Source of the DNA: an uncultured Flavobacteriales bacterium
GTDB lineage: Bacteria; Bacteroidota; Bacteroidia; Flavobacteriales_D; Crocinitomicaceae
Assembly (NCBI GenBank): GCA_913020765.1
Contig: CAJWAO010000018.1
Coordinates: forward strand, 1-32,539
DNA length: 32,539 nucleotides
Reading direction: 5' to 3'
Under the pieces are notes generated by a model. It was not told where the DNA came from. It searched no databases and saw only the letters and a program-made list of their open reading frames with translations. The translations under genes and the position numbers were made by a program. How positions within the stretch are numbered: position 1 is the stretch's first letter; the number at the start of each line of letters is the position of its first letter. Below are positions 1 through 6,724 of the stretch, piece after piece.

Positions 1-162
1 GTTGGTGTCGGTGTGACGTCAGGTGTTGGCGTCGGTGTGACATCAGGCGTTGGTGTCGGTGTGACGTCAGGTGTTGGCGTCGGTGTGACATCAGGCGTTG
101 GTGTCGGTGTGACATCAGGTGTTGGCGTCGGTGTGACATCAGGCGTTGGTGTAACATCAGGT
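1..162 (-). repeat. 24-bp tandem repeat encoding Pro-Thr-rich linker
   Basis: Six consecutive 24-base units fill 1-144 (1-24, 25-48, 49-72, 73-96, 97-120, 121-144), followed by a shortened 18-base unit at 145-162. Units alternate between two versions differing at gttggTgtc/gttggCgtc and at the last base (t/c), which makes a 48-base higher-order period. A third site (gacGtc/gacAtc) follows the same alternation except in unit 5. On the minus strand each unit encodes eight residues of the TPTPDVTP type, so gain or loss of units keeps the reading frame. The array continues past the left edge, so the total copy number is unknown. Confidence 0.95.
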
Positions 163-1097
163 TCTGGACTCGTCGGAGAAGAGTCGGGAAGAACATCTGG
201 TTCTGGAACAATATCTGGGGTTGGTGCAGGAACAACGGCTAGATTTGTAGAATCAATACCTTTTTCCTTTCCATCACAATCAACAATGGCGCCATAAGGG
301 GTATCTTTTTCTTGGTCTAAAAAATTTATTACCCCATCCCCGTCATCATCTTGAAATTTTTTCTGCAAGACAATATTTGCACTATCCAATTTTTTAATCT
401 CATTTTCAAGATATGACATATCTGGAAAACAAGGAGAATATGCCCAATCCATATGTTCCTCATGTTTACCGAGATAAAAATTAAATCCAACTGATGCATT
501 GGCAACAAAACCATCGAATCCTCTCTTGGCAACAGTGGAAAACATGTCAAAAGTTTTTTGCTGATAGATATGCCATATGAATGACGCATCAAAGAAAAGT
601 GCTGCCCGTTTACCAAGCTTAATTTGAGGCGTAAAGCCGAACATTAAATTCGCCATGCGCTCATCCTTACCATCAATACTAATGGTGTCACTCCTAAGCA
701 TTGAAAAACCTCCGCCTGCATGAAATAAAAGACTAAGATGGTTGGTGAAATTCTCAAACATGAGCATGCGTCCAATATCAGCAATACCTTGAATCGAGGC
801 ACGGTAATAATCTGTTCTAAACGGCAGGCTAAAACCATTATCCCCTTTGTCGTCATGGGTTATTCTGTCGTAGCCAAAATCTATTTTGAAACCGTATTTA
901 TTGTTGAACATGTGACGTATTCCACCAGAGGTATGAAACAAGTCATAGGTGTTGGAAAAATAACCATCGGTATATGGTTTCACTGCGTTGGTAAATCCGC
1001 CACATAAGTCTAGAGACCATTTATTATTTTCCTCAAATTGACTAAATGAGATAAATGAAAGTGATAAAACAAAAGCGAAAATAAACGACTTACTCAT
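1..1097 (-). CDS. OmpA-like outer-membrane beta-barrel protein, 3' end cut by window edge
   Basis: An open frame runs from the ATG at 1097 to the window edge without a stop (365 full codons), so the C-terminus is missing. The product begins with a short signal peptide (MSKSFIFAFVLSLSFISFS). A beta-rich barrel-like domain of roughly 190 residues follows, with alternating aromatic and Gly segments. Next comes a thrombospondin type-3 calcium motif (DDDGDGVINFLDQ, then DTPYGAIVDCDG), and then a Pro/Thr/Asp-rich linker of TPTPDV repeats. This order is typical of Bacteroidota OmpA-family proteins, in which a C-terminal OmpA domain binds peptidoglycan. That last domain would lie outside the window and is inferred. 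The gene would tie outer membrane to cell wall. A TAnnTTTG box lies 21 bases upstream. A PorP/SprF-type barrel is a less likely alternative. Confidence 0.8.
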   Translation of the reverse strand, partial: MSKSFIFAFVLSLSFISFSQFEENNKWSLDLCGGFTNAVKPYTDGYFSNTYDLFHTSGGIRHMFNNKYGFKIDFGYDRITHDDKGDNGFSLPFRTDYYRASIQGIADIGRMLMFENFTNHLSLLFHAGGGFSMLRSDTISIDGKDERMANLMFGFTPQIKLGKRAALFFDASFIWHIYQQKTFDMFSTVAKRGFDGFVANASVGFNFYLGKHEEHMDWAYSPCFPDMSYLENEIKKLDSANIVLQKKFQDDDGDGVINFLDQEKDTPYGAIVDCDGKEKGIDSTNLAVVPAPTPDIVPEPDVLPDSSPTSPEPDVTPTPDVTPTPTPDVTPTPTPDVTPTPTPDVTPTPTPDVTPTPTPDVTPTP

Positions 1098-1117
1098 GAC
1101 CATTCTTTGTGAATTAA

Positions 1118-1125
1118 CAAATATA
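1118..1125 (-). promoter_or_regulatory. Probable -7 box of the OmpA-like gene
   Basis: On the minus strand the sequence TATATTTG matches the Bacteroidota -7 consensus TAnnTTTG exactly. It ends 21 bases before the ATG at 1097. No good TTTG -33 element is seen at the usual distance, so the call is tentative. Confidence 0.4.
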
Positions 1126-1147
1126 GGACAAAATAAAAGAAATTCTT

Positions 1148-1570
1148 CTATTCTTCTTTAACGAAAACAAACTTCCTCAATTGAAAATTTGGCGGATCGT
1201 AATACTCCAAAACCAAATCTCGTTTTGTCCGCATTATTACTTTGTATCGCCTTCTTTCAACACCTGAACCAATAATCAATTCATCAGAATCTAAAATGTA
1301 CTTTAAATCTTCACCTTGAAATTGAACTGTAAACGAATATGGAAGACTATTTATAATTAATTCAAACGACACAAATCCATCCGATATAGCAGTGTTGAAA
1401 TTTAGATTTAGCTCACCATTGACATCCTTTAAAATATGTTCAACAAGTTGTCCGTCCGTTACTTTTATTTTAGCTATCGACCATGCGCCATCCATTTGAC
1501 CGATGAATCGATTTTCCTTTGAACAAGAGGAAATACTTGACAGGAGAAATATGAATAGAATTCGTCTCAA
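1148..1570 (-). CDS. Small putative lipoprotein
   Basis: The 140-residue product starts with a positively charged, hydrophobic leader ending in a lipobox (LLSSISSC; Cys16). This predicts signal peptidase II processing and membrane anchoring, probably to the outer membrane. The remainder is beta-rich and starts with a DGAW segment reminiscent of lipocalin-like lipoproteins, but I do not recognise the family. The start is TTG at 1570, and its TTGA overlaps the TGA stop of the upstream amidohydrolase gene by four bases. No ATG lies near the signal peptide, so translational coupling is likely. It is the last gene of the LuxE-TauE-M20 cluster. Function is unknown. Confidence 0.7.
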   Translation of the reverse strand: MRRILFIFLLSSISSCSKENRFIGQMDGAWSIAKIKVTDGQLVEHILKDVNGELNLNFNTAISDGFVSFELIINSLPYSFTVQFQGEDLKYILDSDELIIGSGVERRRYKVIMRTKRDLVLEYYDPPNFQLRKFVFVKEE

Positions 1571-2760
1571 GGGTCAAGCGAAAAAGCGATGGAATAAAAA
1601 ACTTTAAGGCCAGTTTTCATTGCCTTCGGATCAATGTCAAATCTGGATTGATGGACGTTGTGCGTAATACCTTTGGATTTATTACCAACGCCTAGCCTAA
1701 AAAAACACACAGGTACCAAATGGCTGTAGAAGGCAAAATCCTCTGCTGTCATGCGCAGATCTAAATTAAACACATTTGACTCATCGAGGATATCACACGC
1801 CAATTTTCGAACTTTTTTTGTTAATTCAGCGTCATTTTTTAAGAAGGGATACCCTCTCGATATATGCAATTTTATCTTTCCTCCATATTTTAATTCGATA
1901 CTTTTTGCTACATCTTTTATACCTGCCTTGGCTTTTTCTCTCCAATGTTCATTCATGGTACGAAAAGTACCTTTTATTTTTGCCGACTCTGGAATAACAT
2001 TAGTCGAGCCAAGTGCCTCAAACAAACCAAAATTAATGACACTTGGAACATCAACTGGAGTATTTGAATTGATATAATTTTGAGCAGCTAATATGAACTC
2101 CGCTCCCATGAACATGGGATTAATGGTTTGTCCTGCGAGGGCACCATGACCACCTTTCCCAATAATCTCGAGATGAAGTTCATCACTAGATGCCATATAC
2201 AAGCCCTCACGAAAGCCCACTTTACCAAATTCAAGGTCAGGAAAAACATGTAGGGCGAACATTTTGGAAACCACCGGATTTGAAAGCCCACCCTCATCAA
2301 TAATTAAATTAGCACCGCCAGGATTCACCTCCTCACCCGGCTGAAAAATTAATTTTACCGGTTGCTTGAGTTTATTCTTAAAACGAAATAAAACTTCTGC
2401 TAAACCCAATAATATCGCAGTATGAACGTCGTGACCACAGGCGTGCATTATGCCATCCGTTTTGCTTTTGTAAGAAACTTCATTTTCCTCGTGAATTGGT
2501 AAGGCATCTAAATCTGCCCGAAAAGCAATACAAGGCTCATTCTTCTTGTGACCATCGCCATAGATTGTGACAATAACGCCTGTACCGCCTATACTCTTGA
2601 AACTAGAAATACCGATTTCACCCAAAATAGTTTTGACGAAGGCGGCAGTTTTGTACTCGTTATATGAAAGCTCAGGATACATATGCAAATGTTCACGATA
2701 CTTACACATACGCTCATACACTGTGGACGCAAAAGCATTTATTTCAGTTAAATCAATCAT
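1567..2760 (-). CDS. M20-family metal-dependent amidohydrolase (N-acyl amino acid / hippurate hydrolase type)
   Basis: The product of about 397 residues has the full M20D motif set: FRADLDALPI, HACGHD (Cys108, His110, Asp111), FQPGEE (Glu143/Glu144, catalytic base and metal ligand), GKGGHGA in the lid/dimer domain, and TAEDFAFY near the C-terminus. These are the two-metal ligands of enzymes that remove acyl groups from amino acids or small conjugates. No signal peptide is seen, so it is probably cytoplasmic. I chose the ATG at 2760; a TTG at 2772 would add four residues but deepen the overlap with the permease gene, whose stop ends at 2753. The 3' end overlaps the lipoprotein start. The substrate cannot be told from sequence; N-acetyl amino acid or indole-conjugate hydrolysis are options. 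Confidence 0.9.
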   Translation of the reverse strand: MIDLTEINAFASTVYERMCKYREHLHMYPELSYNEYKTAAFVKTILGEIGISSFKSIGGTGVIVTIYGDGHKKNEPCIAFRADLDALPIHEENEVSYKSKTDGIMHACGHDVHTAILLGLAEVLFRFKNKLKQPVKLIFQPGEEVNPGGANLIIDEGGLSNPVVSKMFALHVFPDLEFGKVGFREGLYMASSDELHLEIIGKGGHGALAGQTINPMFMGAEFILAAQNYINSNTPVDVPSVINFGLFEALGSTNVIPESAKIKGTFRTMNEHWREKAKAGIKDVAKSIELKYGGKIKLHISRGYPFLKNDAELTKKVRKLACDILDESNVFNLDLRMTAEDFAFYSHLVPVCFFRLGVGNKSKGITHNVHQSRFDIDPKAMKTGLKVFYSIAFSLDP

Positions 2761-3148
2761 CGTTCGAAACAATAGACTGATAACCAGAAAGAATCAATTT
2801 TATTGAGACCAGTGCCATTAAAATTCCAAAAAGAAGTTTTACGACATTTGGACTGAGTTTAAGGGACAGTTTTGAGCCGAAATAGGCACCAGCAAAAAAA
2901 GTGATCGCTACAATTAGGCCAAACTTCCATTGAACATTACCGTCTCTCCAATAATTCATTAGTCCAAGCCACACAACCGGCATAGCTAGGACAAAAAGAC
3001 TCGTGCCCTGGGCTTCATGTTGCGTCAAGCCTAAAAGAAAAACAAGACCGGGTACAATCACAATACCTCCACCAACACCAACAAAACCGCTAAGAATTCC
3101 TGCAAATATTCCAATGGAACTAAGCAATAAGATTGTTTGAACCGTCAT
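2753..3148 (-). CDS. Half-size TauE/SafE (TSUP) family membrane protein
   Basis: The protein has 131 residues and about four hydrophobic segments (near 5-33, 35-62, 75-95 and 103-121). It carries the TSUP glycine-rich motif GFVGVGGGIVIVPGLV followed by AQGTSLF. TSUP transporters usually have about 250 residues made of two such repeats. This one has a single repeat with an intact start (ATG at 3148) and natural stop, so it would have to act as a dimer. Known members move sulfite, sulfonates or other organic anions; the substrate here is unknown. The gene lies 27 bases after the LuxE-like gene and overlaps the amidohydrolase gene start by eight bases, which suggests an operon. Confidence 0.8.
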   Translation of the reverse strand: MTVQTILLLSSIGIFAGILSGFVGVGGGIVIVPGLVFLLGLTQHEAQGTSLFVLAMPVVWLGLMNYWRDGNVQWKFGLIVAITFFAGAYFGSKLSLKLSPNVVKLLFGILMALVSIKLILSGYQSIVSNDD

Positions 3149-3175
3149 TTTACATTTTTTTTAAAATTAAGAATT

Positions 3176-4171
3176 CTAATCGACTAGTAAATTACATCCG
3201 CGTATGTCAGAATTTTCAATTCGACCTATAATTTCAAAACCATTATTCCTTTTCATCCCTAAATCATCTGTTGCTATGAAACTGCAACTATTGATATTGG
3301 CCAAATCAATAATATTTATGCCCGAACTTGTCTCCCCATCGATTATAGTCAGTGGGTCAGACTGATCTCTGTATAAAACTTTCATCCAAGGAGGTGTTGA
3401 AAATACCAAATCATCCTTACAATATGCTTGAGAAAGTAGTTCAGTCATGCCATATTCAGAATATAATTCGGTTATATTTAGCTCCTTAACAAGAAATTCA
3501 TGCATTTTTGCCTTTGATAATTCTTTTCTGCGACCTTTCATCCCTCCCGTTTCGATGACCTTGCATCCCGATAGGTCTATTTTCATATCAATAAGATCTA
3601 ATAATGAATATGATACACCAAACAATAAAGCCTGTCTTCCCTCCTTTCTTGCAGCGGCGACTAGCGATGGTATCTCTTGAGTATTCTCTAAAATAAATTG
3701 AGAACAATTAGATTGACTCAAACGCATCAAATGAGAAACCATGTAAACCAAGCTGGAATCTCCTTGCGCGATATAGTTTGGTAACAATCCCAATATCACA
3801 AATTTTTCAGGTGGGCCAATGTATTGTTGGAAAGCCAAAACAAATGATTTCTCATAAATGGATAAATCCTGGATATAATGCCGACTTCTTGTCCCTCCCG
3901 TTCCACTACTTTTGAAAACGGCATCTATTCCCTCTTTTGAAGAAGAATGAATTTTATATGATTTAAAAAAAGAAATAGGCAAGAATGGTATCTCAGATAG
4001 AGATGAGGGTTTCTCCCTATTTAAGGCCTTCGTATAATCCGAATAAATGGGGCAATGCTGAAATTGATACCGGAAAACTTCAAAGGCTAAATCTTCAAAT
4101 TCTGACGGGTTATGATTACGGAATATTTTTTGTTTCAAATCCACAGTTACAAAGGTATTTAAAGTCTTCAA
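3176..4171 (-). CDS. LuxE/PaaK-like acyl-protein synthetase (acyl-adenylating family)
   Basis: The product of about 331 residues resembles LuxE-type acyl-protein synthetases. Visible are an N-terminal FEDLAFEVFRYQFQHCPIY segment, a Ser/Thr/Gly-rich nucleotide-binding loop FKSSGTGGTRSRHY (about 87-99), an ETGGMKGRRKEL segment, and ELYSEYGMTELLSQAY, which matches the YGMTE adenylate-forming core. The family activates a fatty acid with ATP and transfers it to an enzyme cysteine; in most Bacteroidota genomes it occurs without lux genes and its substrate is unknown. The start is uncertain: TTG at 4171 is the longest, while GTG at 4144 gives MDLKQKIF, which resembles family N-termini. It is the first gene of a four-gene minus-strand cluster and is divergent from hemH. 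Confidence 0.8.
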   Translation of the reverse strand: MKTLNTFVTVDLKQKIFRNHNPSEFEDLAFEVFRYQFQHCPIYSDYTKALNREKPSSLSEIPFLPISFFKSYKIHSSSKEGIDAVFKSSGTGGTRSRHYIQDLSIYEKSFVLAFQQYIGPPEKFVILGLLPNYIAQGDSSLVYMVSHLMRLSQSNCSQFILENTQEIPSLVAAARKEGRQALLFGVSYSLLDLIDMKIDLSGCKVIETGGMKGRRKELSKAKMHEFLVKELNITELYSEYGMTELLSQAYCKDDLVFSTPPWMKVLYRDQSDPLTIIDGETSSGINIIDLANINSCSFIATDDLGMKRNNGFEIIGRIENSDIRGCNLLVD

Positions 4172-4225
4172 TAATCAATAAAGTCATTACTTTTGAACTG
4201 AAAAACATTTTGCTTGTTATAAAGC

Positions 4226-4233
4226 CAAATCTA
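4226..4233 (-). promoter_or_regulatory. Possible -7 box for the LuxE-like operon
   Basis: Minus-strand TAGATTTG fits TAnnTTTG exactly, 54 bases before the TTG at 4171. The -33 element is not evident at the expected spacing. It lies inside the 73-base divergent region shared with hemH. Confidence 0.3.
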
Positions 4234-4244
4234 AAAGACAAAAA

Positions 4245-5267
4245 TTGACTCGAACTTGTGTATTATTACTTCAATTGGGAACTCCTGATAGTCCATCCAC
4301 AAGCGATGTTAGACGGTATTTGTCAGAATTCTTAAATGACCCTAGGGTAATTGATTTGCCATTTTTACTTCGTAAAATTTTGGTCAACGGTGTTATTGTT
4401 CCGTTTAGAGCCCCGAAGTCAGCAAAAATATACAAGGAATTGTGGGAGAAGAGTAATGGTGTATCACCTTTAATGACACACACGGAAAATGTCAAAAGTT
4501 TATTGCAGAAGAAATACAATGCAGAACAAGTCACCATTGAATTTGCCATGAGGTATCAGAATCCATCGATGGACTCAGTTATGGAAAAAATTCGTAGAGA
4601 AAACTATGACCATATTATAATTCTACCTCTTTTCCCCCATTACGCCAGTGCATCTGGAGGATCAGCCATTGACAAGGCATTAAAGATTATTAAAAAATGG
4701 TGGGTACTTCCTAAAATAAGTGTAATCAATCAATTTTGGGATAATGAAGGGTATATTAACTCAATTGTTGAAAGAAGCAAAGCATTCGATTTACAATCCT
4801 ACGATCATATTTTATTCTCCTATCACGGTCTCCCGAACAGGCATGTTGATAAAGTTTACGAAGGAAGCGACCTTTGCACCGATCAACCATGTGAAGAGGA
4901 AATCAATGAAAAAAATAAGTTATGTTACAAGGCTACAGCCTACGCAACAACGAGGCTTTTGGCAGATAAAATGAATCTTCAACCTCAAGACTACACAGTT
5001 TGCTTCCAATCACGGCTTGATAAAAAATGGCTAACCCCTTTTTCCGACCAAGTTGTCGAAAAATGGGCGGAAAAGGGAGCGAAAAGGTTGCTTGTTTTTT
5101 CTCCAGCATTTGTCGCCGATTGTTTGGAAACAATCATTGAGATAGGCGCTGAATATCAAGAAATTTTCGAAGAAAAAGGTGGAGATGAGGTTCATCTTGT
5201 GCCAAGTAACAACGACCATCCAGAATTTATTGGAGGACTAGAAGAATTAATTAACAAAGAATTATAA
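4245..5267 (+). CDS. hemH: Ferrochelatase
   Basis: The 340-residue protein inserts ferrous iron into protoporphyrin IX (or coproporphyrin III) at the end of haem synthesis. It starts with the family's [12 protein letters not shown], has [13 protein letters not shown] (His132) and the signature [13 protein letters not shown] with catalytic His194, then [13 protein letters not shown] and a C-terminal [16 protein letters not shown] followed by HPEFI. Length is normal. The start is TTG at 4245: the in-frame stop TGA at 4194 leaves no ATG upstream, and the family N-terminus aligns with this TTG. It is divergent from the LuxE-like gene and ends just before ahcY, which seems to have its own promoter. 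Confidence 0.95.
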   Translation: MTRTCVLLLQLGTPDSPSTSDVRRYLSEFLNDPRVIDLPFLLRKILVNGVIVPFRAPKSAKIYKELWEKSNGVSPLMTHTENVKSLLQKKYNAEQVTIEFAMRYQNPSMDSVMEKIRRENYDHIIILPLFPHYASASGGSAIDKALKIIKKWWVLPKISVINQFWDNEGYINSIVERSKAFDLQSYDHILFSYHGLPNRHVDKVYEGSDLCTDQPCEEEINEKNKLCYKATAYATTRLLADKMNLQPQDYTVCFQSRLDKKWLTPFSDQVVEKWAEKGAKRLLVFSPAFVADCLETIIEIGAEYQEIFEEKGGDEVHLVPSNNDHPEFIGGLEELINKEL

Positions 5268-5298
5268 TTGTTTCTTGTACAAGAGTTTTATAATTTTG
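5267..5298 (+). promoter_or_regulatory. Promoter of ahcY
   Basis: TAATTTTG at 5291-5298 fits the -7 consensus TAnnTTTG exactly. attg at 5267-5270 is a three-of-four match to the TTTG -33 element with a 20-base spacer. The box ends 18 bases before the ATG at 5317, and it lies inside the longer possible reading frame, which argues for the shorter AhcY. Confidence 0.5.
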
Positions 5299-5316
5299 CA
5301 ATCTAAAATTAAAACA

Positions 5317-6630
5317 ATGTCGAATACAACAGAGCGCCTATCCTATAAGGTAAAAGATATTTCCCTGGCAGATTGGGGAAGAAAAGAGATAAAGCTGGCT
5401 GAGGCAGAAATGCCGGGCCTTATGAGCTTAAGAGAAGAGTACGGTTCCTCAAAACCATTGGCAGGTGCAAGAATTGCAGGCTGCCTGCACATGACTGTTC
5501 AAACAGCGGTACTTATTGAAACACTTGTTGAGCTTGGTGCTGATGTAACTTGGTCGTCATGCAATATTTTTTCAACTCAAGATCATGCGGCCGCTGCCAT
5601 TGCTGCTGCTGGTATTCCTGTTTATGCCTGGAAAGGAATGAACGAGGAAGAATTCGATTGGTGTATTGAGCAAACGCTTTTTGCCTTTAAAAATGGTGAA
5701 CCCTTAAATATGATTTTAGATGATGGTGGTGACCTAACCAATATGGTTTTTGACCATTACCCAGAACTTACAAAAGACATTAAAGGCCTCTCAGAGGAAA
5801 CAACGACTGGAGTACACAGATTGTACGAAAGAAAAAATAATGGAACACTGGTAATGCCAGCAATCAACGTGAACGATTCTGTGACCAAATCGAAATTCGA
5901 CAATAAATATGGTTGTAAAGAGTCATTGGTTGATGCAATTAGAAGGGCAACGGACACAATGATGGCAGGAAAGGTAGCTGTTGTTTGTGGATATGGTGAT
6001 GTAGGTAAAGGTTCCGCGGCATCTCTGAGAGGGGCTGGTGCTAGGGTAATTGTAACAGAAGTTGATCCAATTTGCGCACTGCAGGCTGCAATGGATGGAT
6101 TTGAGGTTAAAAAATTGAACTCTGTAGTAGACAACGTTGATATTGTGGTTACGACTACTGGAAACAAAGATATCGTTGTTGGTCCTCATTTTGAGAGTAT
6201 GAAGGATAAAACAATTGTTTGTAACATTGGTCACTTTGACAACGAAATCGACATGGCTTGGTTAAATGAAACTTATGGAGATTCTAAAGTAGAAATCAAG
6301 CCTCAAGTTGATCTATATAATATCAAAGGAAATGAAATCATTGTTCTAGCAGAAGGTAGATTAGTCAACCTAGGATGCGCAACAGGTCATCCGTCATTTG
6401 TAATGTCCAATTCGTTTACAAACCAAACACTCGCTCAAATAGAGTTGTGGGAGAACTCAGACAAATATGACAATGATGTATATATGCTTCCGAAAGCATT
6501 GGACGAAAAAGTAGCACGTTTACACCTCGCAAAAATTGGTGTGGAACTTGAAGAGCTTTCCTCAGACCAAGCTGATTATATTGGTGTAAAAGTGGAAGGG
6601 CCATACAAACCTGAGCACTACAGATACTAA
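5317..6630 (+). CDS. ahcY: S-adenosylhomocysteine hydrolase
   Basis: This 437-residue cytoplasmic enzyme splits S-adenosylhomocysteine into adenosine and homocysteine, relieving product inhibition of methyltransferases. Visible are [23 protein letters not shown], the [16 protein letters not shown] substrate segment, the NAD-binding loop [10 protein letters not shown] (225-234), [31 protein letters not shown], and the conserved C-terminal [10 protein letters not shown] that completes the partner's NAD site. I chose ATG at 5317 because the family starts at this point and a strong -7 box precedes it. An upstream TTG at 5275 would add 14 unlikely residues. A terminator follows directly. Confidence 0.97.
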   Translation: MSNTTERLSYKVKDISLADWGRKEIKLAEAEMPGLMSLREEYGSSKPLAGARIAGCLHMTVQTAVLIETLVELGADVTWSSCNIFSTQDHAAAAIAAAGIPVYAWKGMNEEEFDWCIEQTLFAFKNGEPLNMILDDGGDLTNMVFDHYPELTKDIKGLSEETTTGVHRLYERKNNGTLVMPAINVNDSVTKSKFDNKYGCKESLVDAIRRATDTMMAGKVAVVCGYGDVGKGSAASLRGAGARVIVTEVDPICALQAAMDGFEVKKLNSVVDNVDIVVTTTGNKDIVVGPHFESMKDKTIVCNIGHFDNEIDMAWLNETYGDSKVEIKPQVDLYNIKGNEIIVLAEGRLVNLGCATGHPSFVMSNSFTNQTLAQIELWENSDKYDNDVYMLPKALDEKVARLHLAKIGVELEELSSDQADYIGVKVEGPYKPEHYRY

Positions 6631-6651
6631 AAATGAGCTTAAGCTAATTAG

Positions 6652-6680
6652 AAAAGCGAGCCGTCGGGTTCGCTTTTTTT
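6652..6680 (+). terminator. Rho-independent terminator after ahcY
   Basis: aaaagcga (6652-6659) pairs with tcgctttt (6670-6677). The stem extends through a G-T pair and two C-G pairs to a gtcg loop, giving an 11-bp hairpin that runs into a T tract ending at 6680. It lies 21 bases after the ahcY stop. The A tract on the left arm means it could also act for acnB on the other strand. Confidence 0.9.
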
Positions 6681-6724
6681 ATATGATTTAGTTTTAAATA
6701 AATAAAAGAGATGAATACCGGTAT

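Noticed and set aside
1-162. Repeat array as a CRISPR
   Set aside because: Units are contiguous 24-mers without spacers and lie inside a coding frame.
13-297. Plus-strand frame encoding a Val/Gly/Thr/Ser repeat protein
   Set aside because: It is the antisense reading of the 24-bp repeat in the OmpA-like gene. The minus-strand frame has a signal peptide, barrel and calcium motif and is clearly the coding one.
329-856. Two short minus-strand frames as separate genes
   Set aside because: Both lie inside the OmpA-like gene in other frames and have no family-like sequence.
3176-4171. A bioluminescence (lux) locus
   Set aside because: Only a LuxE-like synthetase is present; no luxA, luxB, luxC or luxD is nearby.
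5757-6234. Long antisense frames within ahcY
   Set aside because: They oppose a strongly conserved enzyme gene and show no recognisable protein features.
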